DNA of 64,000 nucleotides from JAFGBI01 sp964480725. Lineage in GTDB: Bacteria > Myxococcota_A > Polyangia > Polyangiales > Polyangiaceae. The stretch lies in the NCBI GenBank assembly GCA_964480725.1, contig CAYZQO010000026.1, positions 1 through 64,000 of the forward strand, written 5' to 3'. Positions within the stretch are counted from its first letter, which is position 1. Each line of letters begins with the position of its first letter. The notes beneath the pieces were generated by a model. It saw only the letters and a list, made by a program, of their open reading frames with translations. It had not been told where the DNA came from and ran no database searches. Positions 50,667 to 60,463 of the stretch are shown piece after piece. The position numbers were made by a program, and so were the translations under genes.

Positions 50667-51400
50667 TGCGGCTCTCTCCGGGCCTCAAGCTCGCGGTGAT
50701 GGCGCTCGGCACCTCGCAGCTCCACGCGGCGTGCTTCTACTCGCCGCCCCCCATGCTCAGCCACGCGCAGGCGGCCGACACGCTGGGGCCGGGCGCGGTG
50801 GCGGTGACGGGTGAGGTCGGCTACGCGGCGTCCGGATCCTGGTGGGACTCGTCCAACCTCAGCGATGTCGACGTGACCGATGGCGCCGTGGGCGCTGGTC
50901 GGCTGCGCGTCGGGGTGGGCGAGGACGTCGATCTCGGCCTGGTCAACGGCTACGGGCCGAACCGCGGCTTCGTCCTCGGGCCAGAGGTCAAGTGGCGATG
51001 GCTGCACCTGACGCCGGACGACGTGGCGAACCCGCCCGCGTTCCACGCTGCGTGGCTCACCGGGGTGGCCTTCGGCGCCGCCGATTTCCGGCTCGACGAG
51101 GCTGAGCGGGGGCGGCGCCACGCCTTCGTCGCGCCGTACACGGGGCTGCTCGCCTCGGGTGGCGTCCACGCCGTGCAGATGTACACGGGGTTCCGCTTCG
51201 CGGCGAGCGAGACCCTGGGTGACGAGCACGGCGACTTGACCTTGTTCCCCGCGCTGAGCTTCGGCGTGCACCTGCAGCCGTTCGATCCGCTCTCGTTCTT
51301 CGCGGAGGGGATCATGGCCGGGGGCCTCACGACCACCGATCTCGGCGACTCTGCCCTGCTCGTCTATCCGAGCGCTGGTGCGACGGTCCACTTCGACTGA
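50666..51400 (+). CDS. Envelope beta-barrel-like protein, paired with the upstream gene
   Basis: 244 residues. The signal peptide MRLSPGLKLAVMALGTSQLH ends near an Ala-Ala-Cys-Phe, so signal peptidase I or II could act. Strand-rich sequence follows (VAVTGEVGYAASGSWWDSSN, GRLRVGVGEDVDLGLVNGYG, MYTGFRFAASETLGDEHGDL, LFPALSFGVHLQPFDPLSFF) and the chain ends ATVHFD. Length and composition match small outer-membrane barrels, but there is no named family. Coupled to the preceding lipoprotein gene, with which it probably works in the envelope (inference). Confidence 0.7.
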   Translation: MRLSPGLKLAVMALGTSQLHAACFYSPPPMLSHAQAADTLGPGAVAVTGEVGYAASGSWWDSSNLSDVDVTDGAVGAGRLRVGVGEDVDLGLVNGYGPNRGFVLGPEVKWRWLHLTPDDVANPPAFHAAWLTGVAFGAADFRLDEAERGRRHAFVAPYTGLLASGGVHAVQMYTGFRFAASETLGDEHGDLTLFPALSFGVHLQPFDPLSFFAEGIMAGGLTTTDLGDSALLVYPSAGATVHFD

Positions 51401-51436
51401 CGAGGCGGCGCCCGGCGGCACCCTGGGATCCTCACG

Positions 51437-52720
51437 ATGCTCCTGCTGCACACCTCCGACTGGCACCTCGGGCTCGACCTGGGCGGGCACGGACGGCTCG
51501 AGGAGCAGGCGCGCTTCCTCGATTGGCTGCGCGGGCAGTGCCGCGAGCTCGCCGTCGATGCGCTGCTGGTCGCCGGCGACGTGTTCGACGTCGCCAACCC
51601 CGCGAGCGTCGCCCAGCGCCTGCTGGCCGATTTCCTCGTCGAGCTGCGTCGCGACTGCCCGGACACGACCGTCATCCTGACGGGGGGCAACCACGACTCC
51701 GCGCTGCGGCTCGAGGTGGTGCGCCCCTACGGCGAGGCGCTCGGGCGAATCCACGTCGTCGGCGGGCTCGACGCGAGGGCCCCAGACGTCGAGGACAAGG
51801 CGGTGATCGTGCTCCGCGATGGCGCTGGCGCGCCGCTGGGCGCTTGCCTCGCGGTGCCGTTCCTGCGCGTCGGCGATCTCGACTGCCGGCCCGTCGCGGA
51901 CGAGCCGCTGGCGCAGGCCTACGAGCGCGCCCTCGGTGCCTTTCACGAGCGCCTCCGTTGGCGTGCGCAGCAGCTCGCTCCCGGTAAGCCCGTGGTGGGG
52001 ATGGGGCACCTCACCTTGAGTCAGGGTGAGAAGTGCGGCAGCGAGCAGCTCCTCGTCGGCGGCATCGACGGGATCGGCGCGGACGGGATCGCCGCGGGGC
52101 TGGACTACCTCGCGCTCGGGCACCTGCACCGCGGCCAATGCGTCGGGTCGCCGCGGGTCCGTTACAGCGGCAGCCCCCTGAGTATCGATTTCGACGAGCG
52201 TCGGTACCCGCACCAGGTGCTCCTGGTGCGGCTCGAGGGGCCGGTGGCGGAGGGGGTTGCTGCGGAGCTCACGGTGACGGAGCTCGCGGTGCCCCAGGCG
52301 GTCCCGCTGCTGCGCCTCCCCGAGGCGGCGGGGACCTGGGAGGATCTCGAGCGCGCCTTCGCGGAGGTACCCTGGCGGGACCACGCCGCGCTCCCGAGCG
52401 CGCTCCAGCCGCTGGTGGAGCTGCAGGTCATCGACGACGGGACCGTCGCGGATCTGCCGGCGCGCGTGGAGGCGCTCTGCCGCGGCAAACCCCTGCGCCT
52501 GGTGCGCTCGCTCCGGCTGCTGCGACCGGACCCTGACGTCTCCGGTGGGGACGCGGGTACCGAGGGCACGCTGGCGCTCACGCTCGGCTCGGACACGGCG
52601 CCCCGGCAGCTCTTCGAGCTGGCGTGGACGCGCAAGTACGGTTCGCCGCCGCCGCCGGAGCTCGCGGCCGCGTTCGAGGAGGCCTTGGCCGAGGTGCGGA
52701 CGGGAGGGGGACGCCCGTGA
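51437..52720 (+). CDS. sbcD: Exonuclease SbcCD, subunit D (Mre11-like)
   Basis: 427 residues. The Mn-dependent nuclease of the SbcCD (Mre11-Rad50) complex that opens hairpins and trims DNA ends. Phosphoesterase motifs: I HTSDWHLGLDLGG, II LLVAGDVFDVANP, III LTGGNHDSALR, IV VVGMGHLTLSQGE with LDYLALGHLHRGQ following. The C-terminal capping region (QVLLVRLEGPVAEG and after) binds SbcC. The start ATG at 51437 matches the family N-terminus (MLLLHTSDWHLG). The stop overlaps the sbcC GTG by 4 nt. Confidence 0.96.
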   Translation: MLLLHTSDWHLGLDLGGHGRLEEQARFLDWLRGQCRELAVDALLVAGDVFDVANPASVAQRLLADFLVELRRDCPDTTVILTGGNHDSALRLEVVRPYGEALGRIHVVGGLDARAPDVEDKAVIVLRDGAGAPLGACLAVPFLRVGDLDCRPVADEPLAQAYERALGAFHERLRWRAQQLAPGKPVVGMGHLTLSQGEKCGSEQLLVGGIDGIGADGIAAGLDYLALGHLHRGQCVGSPRVRYSGSPLSIDFDERRYPHQVLLVRLEGPVAEGVAAELTVTELAVPQAVPLLRLPEAAGTWEDLERAFAEVPWRDHAALPSALQPLVELQVIDDGTVADLPARVEALCRGKPLRLVRSLRLLRPDPDVSGGDAGTEGTLALTLGSDTAPRQLFELAWTRKYGSPPPPELAAAFEEALAEVRTGGGRP

Positions 52721-55700
52721 GGATTCGATCTATCAGCGGCGAGAACATCGCCTCGCTCGGTCGCTTCGAGGTGCGTCTGGACGACGAGCCGCTGCGCTCG
52801 GCCGGTGTCTTCGCCATCGTCGGGCCGACGGGGGCAGGGAAGAGCTCACTGCTCGACGCCCTGTGCCTGGCGCTCTACCACCAGGTCCCCCGGCTCGCCG
52901 ACGCGGTCGCGCAGGGGGTCACCTTCGAGAGCGCCCTTGGCGCGGTGAGCATCAAGGACGTGGCGCACCTCGTGCGTCGCGGCACCCAGACCGCCTTCGC
53001 GGAGGTCGAGTTCGTCGCCAGCGACGGGGTGGCCTACCGAGCCCGCTGGGGCTACCGGGCCGCCAAGCGCCGGGGCGCGGCCCCGCAGGAGGAGACGCGC
53101 CTCGTCCACGTCGATTCCGGCGCCGTCCTGCTCTCCCGCAAAAAAGAGTGCGCCGAGCGGATCGAGACGCTGCTAGGGCTCGACTTCAAGCAGTTCACGC
53201 GGACCGTGCTGCTCGCGCAGGGGCAGTTCGCGGCGTTCCTCAAGAGCAACGTCACCGACGAGCGCGCGCAGATCCTGGAGCAGCTCACGGGCACCGAGCT
53301 CTACAGCCGGATCGGCAAGGCCGTGGCCGATCGCAAGGGCGAGGAGGCGCGTCGCCTCGGCGAGCTCCGGGAGCGACGCGCGTCGCTCCCGCTGTTGGGG
53401 CCGGAGGAGCGCGCGGCGGCGGTGGCCGCGCGCGAGCGCGTCGCGGCCGAGCTCCTCGCCGTCGTCGACCCCGCAGCGCGGCTGGAGGGCGCGCGACGGT
53501 TCGCCGCGGAGCGGCAGCGCGCCGAGGGGGAGGGGGCCACCGTGAGGCCGGCGCTGGAGGCGGCGGCGGCCCGGATCGCGTCGCTCGAGCCTCAGCTCGA
53601 GGTCCGCCAGGGCGAGGCGTCGGCGCTCCAGCAGCAATGGCGGGCGCTGCAGCCGGAGCTCGACCGCGCCATCGAGGTGGATGCGCGGATCGCCACCTTG
53701 AGCGATGGCCTTGCCGCGCAACGCGAAGAGCTCGACCGCCAGCGCCAGGTGCAGTGCGAGCGGGAGGAGCAGCTGCAGCGGGCGCGAGACGAGCGCGCGC
53801 GGCGTCAGCGCGAGCTCGACGAGAAGGACGCCTGGCTCGCCGCGCGAGCGCCACTCGCGCCGCTCGCGCGCGAGCGGCGTTTCGTTGACGAGCAGCTCCG
53901 GCGCACCCTGACCGAGCACCGTCGGCACTCCGAGCTCGAGACGAGCCTCGAGCGGGACCGGACCGCGCTGCCGGCGGCCGTCGCTGCCGAAGCGGACGTG
54001 AGGCAGCGCATCGCGCAGCTCGTCGCTGAGCTCGCCGGGGTCGAGGTCGCGCGGCTGCCCGGGACGCTCGAGGAGCTCGGGCGCCGAGAGCGGCAGCTCG
54101 GCCTCGCCAGCGACGTCGCCAGGGCGCGCGGGCGGAGGGACGACGCCAGGCGCGCGTCCGCCGCGCTGGGGCCCGTCCTCGCGGCGGCGAACGAGCGCGT
54201 CGAGCGCGCCGCCCAGGCCCACGGCGCGGGGGTGGAGGTCACCGAGGGCGCGGTCGCGCTGCTGCGGGCGCGGCTCGAGGAGGGCAAGCCTTGTCCCGTG
54301 TGCGGCGCGATGAGCCACCCGCATCGGGCGCTGACCGAGGCGGCGTTGCGCGAGCAGGTGGAGTTGTTGCGGCGCGAGCGCGACGTGGCCGTGGCCGAGC
54401 GCGACGCCCGGCGCGACGAGGCGCAACGCGCGCAGGCCGTCGAGGCGCAGGCGGTCGAGGAGCTCGCCCGACTCGAGCCGGCCCTGCAGGCTCTCCGCGT
54501 CGAGGACCCAGCGGCGCTTGCGTGCGAGACGCCGGAGGCCGTCGCGGGGCTCCGCGCCCGCTGCCAGGGGTGGTTGGTCGCGAGCCAGGGGTTGCCGGCG
54601 CTCGAGCGCGAGCGGGAGCAGCGCTCCGGCGAGCATCGGCGCTTGCTCGAGTCGATCGAGCGCCTGGAGGCGGAGGCGCGGGCCAGCGACGTGGCGCGGG
54701 CGGAGGCGGAGGGGAAGCTCGCGCCGCTGTGGGCGGTCGCCGAGTGGAAGGCGGAGCTCCTGGAGCGGGGGGACGCGATGCTCGAGGAGCACCGCGCGGC
54801 GCTGGAGGAGTACGCGGTCACCGAGCGGGAGGCGGCGGAGGTCCGCTCTGCCATCGAGCCGCTGGCGCGCGTCGTCGAGGGCCGGGACGCGGAGGCGAAG
54901 GCGGGGGCGGTGGCGCTCGCTCGCCAGGGGGAGCAGGTGGAGGCGAGAGCGGTCGAGGTCGCGGGGGTGACGGAGGAGCGGCGGCGAGTGCTCGAGGGCG
55001 AGCCGGTCGCGGTCGTGCGCGAGCGCTGGCAAGCGAGGATCGAGGCGACGCGTCTGGGCCTGGTCGAGCTCGAGGACCAGCTCCGCGAGGCCCGCGAGGT
55101 GTGCACGCGGCTCGGGACTCGGTGGGAGGCCGCGCAGGCCGCGGCCGCGCAGGCCACGGCTCGCCTCGGGGAGGCCGGTCCCGACTGCGCGCGGGCGCTC
55201 GGGCCGCTCGCGCTCGAGGCGGGGCCGGTTCCGGCGGACTTCGCCGCGACGCCGAGCGCGGAGCTGCTCGCGTGGCTGACGCGCGCCCAGCAGGGGCTCG
55301 ACGCCCGGCGCGAGGCCCTGCAGAGCGAGGCCGGCGCGCTCGCCGAGCGGCTCCGGCAGGACGACGAGCGGCGCGCCGAGGGGACCCGCCTCGATGGCGA
55401 GATCGCCGCCCAGCAGGCGGTCACCGGGCGCTGGGAGCAGCTCTACCAGCTCCTCGGGGTCGGGGAGGGCAAGGCGTTCCGGACGCTGGCGCAGCAGCTC
55501 TCGCTCGAGCTGCTCCTGGCGCAGGCGAACCGGCACCTCGGCGCCATCACGACCCGCTACCAGCTACGGCAGCTCCCGGCGTCGCTGCACTTCGTGGTGG
55601 TGGACCACGACAACTACGACGCGGAGCGCCCCGTGCACACCCTGTCCGGCGGCGAGACCTTCGTCGTCTCCCTCGCGCTTGCGCTCGGCCTGAGCGCTCT

Positions 55701-55926
55701 GGTGAGCGGTGACCACGCGATCGAGACGCTCTTCATCGACGAGGGGTTCGGCAGCCTCGACGGCGACACCCTGCGCCACGTGATGCGGGCGCTCGACGCC
55801 CTGCACAGCCAGGGGCGCAAGGTCGGGCTCGTCACCCACGTGGAGGAGATGAAGGAGCGCATCCCGGTGCGCATCGAGATCCGCCGGGTGGGGCCGGGCC
55901 TCAGCGAGGTCTGCCTGGTCGGCTAG
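52717..55926 (+). CDS. sbcC: Exonuclease SbcCD, subunit C (Rad50-like ATPase)
   Basis: 1069 residues from the GTG at 52717. Walker A is GPTGAGKSS at 36-44, preceded by the Rad50 start MRIRSISGENIASLG. The Q-loop region is TVLLAQGQFAAFLKSN. Two very long coiled-coil arms, rich in Arg/Glu/Ala, flank the zinc hook KPCPVCG (Cys526 and Cys529), which dimerises two complexes through a shared zinc. The C-terminal head has the ABC signature HTLSGGETFVVSLALALGLS and Walker B ETLFIDEGFGSLDGDTL. Full length, no damage seen. Translation is coupled to sbcD. Confidence 0.97.
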   Translation: MRIRSISGENIASLGRFEVRLDDEPLRSAGVFAIVGPTGAGKSSLLDALCLALYHQVPRLADAVAQGVTFESALGAVSIKDVAHLVRRGTQTAFAEVEFVASDGVAYRARWGYRAAKRRGAAPQEETRLVHVDSGAVLLSRKKECAERIETLLGLDFKQFTRTVLLAQGQFAAFLKSNVTDERAQILEQLTGTELYSRIGKAVADRKGEEARRLGELRERRASLPLLGPEERAAAVAARERVAAELLAVVDPAARLEGARRFAAERQRAEGEGATVRPALEAAAARIASLEPQLEVRQGEASALQQQWRALQPELDRAIEVDARIATLSDGLAAQREELDRQRQVQCEREEQLQRARDERARRQRELDEKDAWLAARAPLAPLARERRFVDEQLRRTLTEHRRHSELETSLERDRTALPAAVAAEADVRQRIAQLVAELAGVEVARLPGTLEELGRRERQLGLASDVARARGRRDDARRASAALGPVLAAANERVERAAQAHGAGVEVTEGAVALLRARLEEGKPCPVCGAMSHPHRALTEAALREQVELLRRERDVAVAERDARRDEAQRAQAVEAQAVEELARLEPALQALRVEDPAALACETPEAVAGLRARCQGWLVASQGLPALEREREQRSGEHRRLLESIERLEAEARASDVARAEAEGKLAPLWAVAEWKAELLERGDAMLEEHRAALEEYAVTEREAAEVRSAIEPLARVVEGRDAEAKAGAVALARQGEQVEARAVEVAGVTEERRRVLEGEPVAVVRERWQARIEATRLGLVELEDQLREAREVCTRLGTRWEAAQAAAAQATARLGEAGPDCARALGPLALEAGPVPADFAATPSAELLAWLTRAQQGLDARREALQSEAGALAERLRQDDERRAEGTRLDGEIAAQQAVTGRWEQLYQLLGVGEGKAFRTLAQQLSLELLLAQANRHLGAITTRYQLRQLPASLHFVVVDHDNYDAERPVHTLSGGETFVVSLALALGLSALVSGDHAIETLFIDEGFGSLDGDTLRHVMRALDALHSQGRKVGLVTHVEEMKERIPVRIEIRRVGPGLSEVCLVG

Positions 55927-55948
55927 CTCGGGGTGCGCCCGTGCCCGC

Positions 55949-57382
55949 TCAGGTGGCGGACGCCTGGGGGCGGAGGAGCCAGGCGATCCAGCCGACGGTG
56001 AGGACCGCCCCGAGCGCCTTGAGCGGCAGCGGCGGCGCGATGACGACCAGGACCATCAGGGCGAGCACCGGGATCAGGTACCGCAGCGCCCACAGGACGT
56101 AACCGCCGAAGCTTGGCATGGCGACACCGCCCGCGTCCGCGATCGACTTGACCATGAAGTTCGGCCCGTTGCCGATGTAGGTGATGGCCCCGCAGAACAC
56201 GGCGCCCAGGCTGATGGACGTGAGGTAGAGCTCGCGCACCCCCGCCACCGCGGGCTCGCCGCCCAAGCTCCGGGCCATCTCGAAGAAGGTCGCGTAGGTG
56301 GGCGCGTTGTCGAGCACCGCGCTCAGCGCGCCGGTGAAGACGAAGAAGGTGTACTCGTTGAGGGGCAGGGTGGGCGCCACCTGCCCGAGGTAGGAGAGGG
56401 CGGGGACCATGGCGAGGAAGATGCCGATGAAGAGCGCGGCCACCTCGAGGATGGGACCCCAGCCAAACTCGTTCTTCCCGTAGCGGACCTCGCGGTTACT
56501 GGTGGCGAGCGAGATCCCGGCGAGCGAGAGCATCACCAGCTCCCGCACCGGGATCCAGGCGGAGACATCGGCGTGCCCCTCGCCGATGGCGTGCAGATCC
56601 ACCGAAGGCGCCAGCGCCACCGCGAGCACCACGCCGAGGAGCCAGACGAGGTGGAGCGCGCCCCGAATCCGGATCGGCTCGATCTCGCGCGCGTCGCGGA
56701 CGAGGGCCGTCGCCGGCTCCGTGGCGTGGATGCGGCGGTCGAGGACGTAGTACGTGAGCAAGAGCAGCCCGTTGACGAAGAGCCACGCCGGGAACAGCTT
56801 CAGCGTCCACAGGAACGGGACCCCCCGCAGCATCCCGAGGAAGAGCGGGGGATCGCCGAGGGGCGTGAGCAGGCCGCCGCAGTTGGCGACGACGAAGACC
56901 GCGAACACCACCGTGTGCACGCGGTGCGTGCGTTCGCGGTTCACGTTGAGGATGGGGCGAATGAGCGACATCGCGGCGCCCGTCGTCCCGATGATCGAGG
57001 CGAGCACGGCGCCGATGGCGAGGAAGATCGTGTTCGTGCGCGGGGTCGCCTCGATGTCACCGTCGACGAAGATGCCGCCGCTGATCACGAAGAGGCACAA
57101 GAGCAGGGTGATGAATTGCGCGTACTCGACCAGCGCATGCACCACCGCCGTGGGGTCCCCGAGCGCCCACATGAAGATCGCCATCGGCACGCCGAAGGCG
57201 AGGGCGACCGCGAGCTGGAACCAGAGCTTGTGCCAGAGGTGCCGGGTGGCGGACAGGAGCGGGAAGGTGGCGATGCAGGCGAGCAGCCCGGCGAAGGGCA
57301 ACACGCCCCACCAGGGGACCAGGATCTCGTGCTCGGGCACCGGCCGCAGCTCCGTTTCAGGGGGGTGGCGCGGGTCGTACAT
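55949..57382 (-). CDS. NhaD/ArsB-type ion transporter (sodium:proton antiporter family)
   Basis: 477 residues with about 12 membrane helices. It belongs to the ion-transporter superfamily that includes NhaD and ArsB. Conserved stretches are LFVISGGIFVDGDIEATPRT, IGTTGAAMSLIRPILNVN, VANCGGLLTPLGDPPLFLGM (20), LSAVLDNAPTYATFFEMA, and GAITYIGNGPNFMVKSIADA. The paired N-C-G-G-L-L-T-P-L-G-D-P-P and D-N-A-P-T-Y segments are the inverted-repeat substrate-site loops of this group. Na+/H+ exchange is the most likely activity, but organic-acid or oxyanion transport cannot be excluded. It is a single gene, convergent with sbcC. Confidence 0.87.
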   Translation of the reverse strand: MYDPRHPPETELRPVPEHEILVPWWGVLPFAGLLACIATFPLLSATRHLWHKLWFQLAVALAFGVPMAIFMWALGDPTAVVHALVEYAQFITLLLCLFVISGGIFVDGDIEATPRTNTIFLAIGAVLASIIGTTGAAMSLIRPILNVNRERTHRVHTVVFAVFVVANCGGLLTPLGDPPLFLGMLRGVPFLWTLKLFPAWLFVNGLLLLTYYVLDRRIHATEPATALVRDAREIEPIRIRGALHLVWLLGVVLAVALAPSVDLHAIGEGHADVSAWIPVRELVMLSLAGISLATSNREVRYGKNEFGWGPILEVAALFIGIFLAMVPALSYLGQVAPTLPLNEYTFFVFTGALSAVLDNAPTYATFFEMARSLGGEPAVAGVRELYLTSISLGAVFCGAITYIGNGPNFMVKSIADAGGVAMPSFGGYVLWALRYLIPVLALMVLVVIAPPLPLKALGAVLTVGWIAWLLRPQASAT

Positions 57383-57548
57383 CGACGGCGCGGCGCGCGC
57401 CAGCCCGTGCGGACCTGGTCGCTACCCGCTGGGGCCCGGCGTCGGGCGAGGGGCCGAGAGCTCCTGTGATCCGAGGCCTGGTGCCGTCGAGCGCGCGGGT
57501 GGCCCGCCGCCGAGGCCCACGCTCGGTGGCGCCGTGCAGGCACGCCCG

Positions 57549-57887
57549 TCAGCGCACGGCGGCCACGCAGCGGCCGAGCGGTGGGTCACCGTAGTAGCCG
57601 CAGGCCGGGATCAGCAGCTGGTTCGAGCAGGGCGGGCACTCCACCGTGCTGCAGTCCTCGCAGGTGGCGTCCGCCGGCGGCGGCGCTCCCCCCTCGGTGA
57701 CGCAGGGATCGGTCGCGACGACCGTGTAGGGGAGCACCTCGGGGCACGCGCAGCAGCGGTTGTGGTCGGTCGCCACCAGGCAGTCGATGTCCGAGGGGTC
57801 GCACTCGTCGACAAACTCGCAGACCCCCGCCTCGTCAGGCGCCACGACGCGGCTCGGTGGATCGAGCCAGGTGCAGTCGAGCATCAT
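57549..57887 (-). CDS. Small cysteine-rich protein, function unknown
   Basis: 112 residues from the ATG at 57887, with at least 14 cysteines, several as CxC or CxxC pairs (NRCCACPEVL, CEDCSTVECPPCSNQ, IPACGYYGDPPLGRC). This pattern usually means disulphides in an exported protein or metal binding. There is no signal peptide at the chosen start, and the real N-terminus may lie elsewhere. It starts 25 nt after the stop of the hybrid kinase on the same strand, so it could be co-transcribed with it. No family recognised. Confidence 0.5.
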   Translation of the reverse strand: MMLDCTWLDPPSRVVAPDEAGVCEFVDECDPSDIDCLVATDHNRCCACPEVLPYTVVATDPCVTEGGAPPPADATCEDCSTVECPPCSNQLLIPACGYYGDPPLGRCVAAVR

Positions 57888-57911
57888 GCATGCCTCTGCC
57901 GCCGCCGCCCG

Positions 57912-60143
57912 TCACGCGCGGGCGGGGGCCGGGACGCCGTCGAGGGCCGCTCGCACCTGCTCGAGCAGGCTGGCGGCGTCGTACGGCTTCTGTAGGAAGC
58001 GGGCGCCGTCGGGGAGACGGCCGCCCTGGGTCGCCAGACGACCGGTGTATCCCGAACAGAAGATCACCGGCACGTCGGGCGCGGTCACCTCCAGCCTGGC
58101 GGCGAGCTCGCGGCCACTCTTTCCCGGGAGCACGACGTCGGTGACTAGGAGCTGAATGGCGCGGGCGTGCTCCTCGAGGACGTCCTCGGCGTCCTCGGCG
58201 GACGCGGCGTCGATGACCCGGTAGCCGTGTCGCTGCAGCGCGCGGGTCGCGAAGCTTCGGACCAGCGGATCGTCCTCGACGAGCAGGAGGGTTTCCGTTC
58301 CGCCCGTCAGGGGTGGCGGCGCGGGGGCCGACGGGTGCTCCTCGACCTTGCCTCCCACGGCCGGCCACAGGATGCGAAACGTCGTGCCGAGGCCTTCCTC
58401 CGAGTACACGCTGATGGTGCCCCCCTGCTGCTGAACCACGCCCTGCACGACGGAGAGCCCGAGCCCCGTCCCCTGGCCCACCGGCTTGGTGGTGAAGAAC
58501 GGCTCGAACGCCTGCTGTTGCACCGCCGCGGACATGCCGAGCCCGGTGTCAGTGACGGCGAGCTGGACAAAGGCCCCAGGCCTCGCGCCGGGCCTGCAGG
58601 CCGCCTCGTCCTCGTCGAGGGACAGGTTGGTGACCTCGATCAGCAGGCTGCCACCGTCGGGCATGGCCTGGCGGGCGTTGACCGCGAGGTTCATGATCAC
58701 CTGCTCGACCTGGCTCACGTCGACCTCGCAGGACCGGAGATCCGGGGCGACCTCCACCGTCAGCCGGACGTCCTCGCCGAGGGTGTGCGTGAGGAGCCCG
58801 TGCATCCGGGTCACGATTTCTCCGATGCTCGCGGGGCGTGGGGACAGCATCTGCTTGCGCGAGAAGGCGAGCAGCTGTCGGGTGAGCTGCGCCGCCCGGT
58901 CGGCGGCGGCGATGATGCCCTCGACGGACCCGCGCATGGGGCCGCCGGGTGGCACGTCCAGCTCGAGCAGCGAGGCGTGGCCGGTGATGGCCGTCAGGAG
59001 GTTGTTGAAATCGTGGGCGATGCCGCCGGCGAGGTGCCCCACGGACTCCATCCGGTGCTTCTGGCGGAGCTGATCCTCGAGCGCGGCGCGGGCCCGTTCG
59101 GCCTCGTGCTGGGCGCTGACGTCGAGGATCTGGACCAGGACCCCCGACTCGGCGTGGGCGTCCAGGCGGGTGAGCGACACCGCGGCATGCCAGTGCGTGG
59201 AGTCGTCCCGGATCCCGTCGACGTCGAGGGTCGGAGAAGGCTGCCCGGTGCTTCGAACTTCGGCGAAGGCGGCGTTCACCCGCGCGCGGCTCTCGTCCCG
59301 CATCCAGGCGAGTGGGTTGGCCTCGAGCCGCGACGTCGCGACGCCGAGGAAGCGGCTCGCCTTCTCCGGCAGGAACACGAGCCGCCCGTCCGGCGCGATG
59401 ATGGTGAGCAGCGAAGGGGCCGAGTCCACCACGGTGAGGAGTTGTCGGGTCCGGTCGGCGAGATCGCGCTGGATCTGCCGGGTCCGCTCGGTGACCGCCC
59501 TGCCCAGCACGACGGCCAAGACGACGCTGGCGGCCGACACCGTCAGCAGGAGGAGGAGCGAGGAGCGCGCCTCAGTGCGGGCCCTCGCGGACACCCGCGT
59601 GAGGTGCGCCTCGGTCGCCGCGAGCAGCGTCGCGACCGTCGCCTCCCAGGGCTGCTCCGGCTGCTCGAGGAGCCTGCGGCCGAGGCCGTGCTGGCGCCGG
59701 AGCTCCTCGAGCTCCCCGCGTTCGGACGGCGCGACGAGCCCCGCGAGCTCCTCGAGCAGCGCACCCCGTTCGGCCTCGATGGCGAGCAGGCGCCGGTCGA
59801 GCTCCGCGCCACCATGGTCGAGCTCGCCCTGGTGTCCCTGCTCGAGGAGCAGCAACTCGGACCGGAAGAGGCGCCGCACGTGGGTGACGACGACGAGCCG
59901 CCGCACGTCGTGCTTGCTGACGTGCTGGGCCGTGTGGTCGAGCCGGAAGAGCCCGAAGGCCCCCACGGCCGTGGAGCTTCCGACGGCGGCGAGCAGCACG
60001 AACACCAGCAGGAGGAAGGGTCGACGAGGTTCGGGCAGGACGAGGCGCGGCCCCGTGGGGAGCGAAGACGCCCGCGGCTCACCGTTCGTCTGGACCTCCA
60101 TGGCTCGCCGATTCGACTCCCCGTAGGGGCCCGAGTCTATCAT
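57912..60143 (-). CDS. Membrane-bound hybrid histidine kinase with PAS domain and receiver
   Basis: 743 residues from the ATG at 60143; the ATG at 60101 (MEVQTNGEP) is possible. Two membrane helices (PFLLLVFVLLAAVGSSTAVG near 42-62 and SLLLLLTVSAASVVLAVVLG near 192-212) bracket a helical periplasmic sensor of about 130 residues. A PAS domain covers 230-350 (LLTVVDSAPSLLTIIAPDGR). HisKA has His377 in LAGGIAHDFNNLLTAITGHA. HATPase_c has IMNLAVNARQAMPDGG, VTDTGLGMSAA and GQGTGLGLSVVQGVVQQQGG. The receiver at about 620-735 has LLLVEDDPLVRSF, phospho-acceptor Asp669 in LLVTDVVLPGKSG, and LQKPYDAASL. Its kinase-receiver part resembles that of the PAS hybrid kinase at 46.5 kb. Confidence 0.92.
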   Translation of the reverse strand: MIDSGPYGESNRRAMEVQTNGEPRASSLPTGPRLVLPEPRRPFLLLVFVLLAAVGSSTAVGAFGLFRLDHTAQHVSKHDVRRLVVVTHVRRLFRSELLLLEQGHQGELDHGGAELDRRLLAIEAERGALLEELAGLVAPSERGELEELRRQHGLGRRLLEQPEQPWEATVATLLAATEAHLTRVSARARTEARSSLLLLLTVSAASVVLAVVLGRAVTERTRQIQRDLADRTRQLLTVVDSAPSLLTIIAPDGRLVFLPEKASRFLGVATSRLEANPLAWMRDESRARVNAAFAEVRSTGQPSPTLDVDGIRDDSTHWHAAVSLTRLDAHAESGVLVQILDVSAQHEAERARAALEDQLRQKHRMESVGHLAGGIAHDFNNLLTAITGHASLLELDVPPGGPMRGSVEGIIAAADRAAQLTRQLLAFSRKQMLSPRPASIGEIVTRMHGLLTHTLGEDVRLTVEVAPDLRSCEVDVSQVEQVIMNLAVNARQAMPDGGSLLIEVTNLSLDEDEAACRPGARPGAFVQLAVTDTGLGMSAAVQQQAFEPFFTTKPVGQGTGLGLSVVQGVVQQQGGTISVYSEEGLGTTFRILWPAVGGKVEEHPSAPAPPPLTGGTETLLLVEDDPLVRSFATRALQRHGYRVIDAASAEDAEDVLEEHARAIQLLVTDVVLPGKSGRELAARLEVTAPDVPVIFCSGYTGRLATQGGRLPDGARFLQKPYDAASLLEQVRAALDGVPAPARA

Positions 60144-60463
60144 GTTCCCAGGAGCAGGATGTGCCCTGCCGGACCGGCGCTAGCCCAAGCGGGCCCGAGG
60201 CGGTCGCGGCGGGGGCTCCATGGGGCGGTGGTGGCGCGTTCGCCAGCGCTGGCTGGCCGCGATCCACCGCACCCACCGCGCCGCTGCCCCCCTGGCGGAT
60301 CTCGCCGCCAAGCGCGCCTGGGATCCCGACCGCGGGGCGGCTGAGTCCGCCAACAGACGGGCGGCCTCGGGGCCGACGCGCGGTGGCGGGCGCGTCAGGC
60401 CCCCGAGCGGACGCTTGACCTTTGGTCGCTGCCTACCCATGTGGAAGCGGTCGGGTGGTGACG
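60144..60463. other. Intergenic region, no gene seen
   Basis: 320 nt between the divergent hybrid kinase and DUF1801 genes. An open plus-strand frame from 60220 is Arg/Ala-rich without family features and is not called. The kinase promoter and the DUF1801 promoter should lie here, but no convincing hexamers were seen. Confidence 0.45.
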
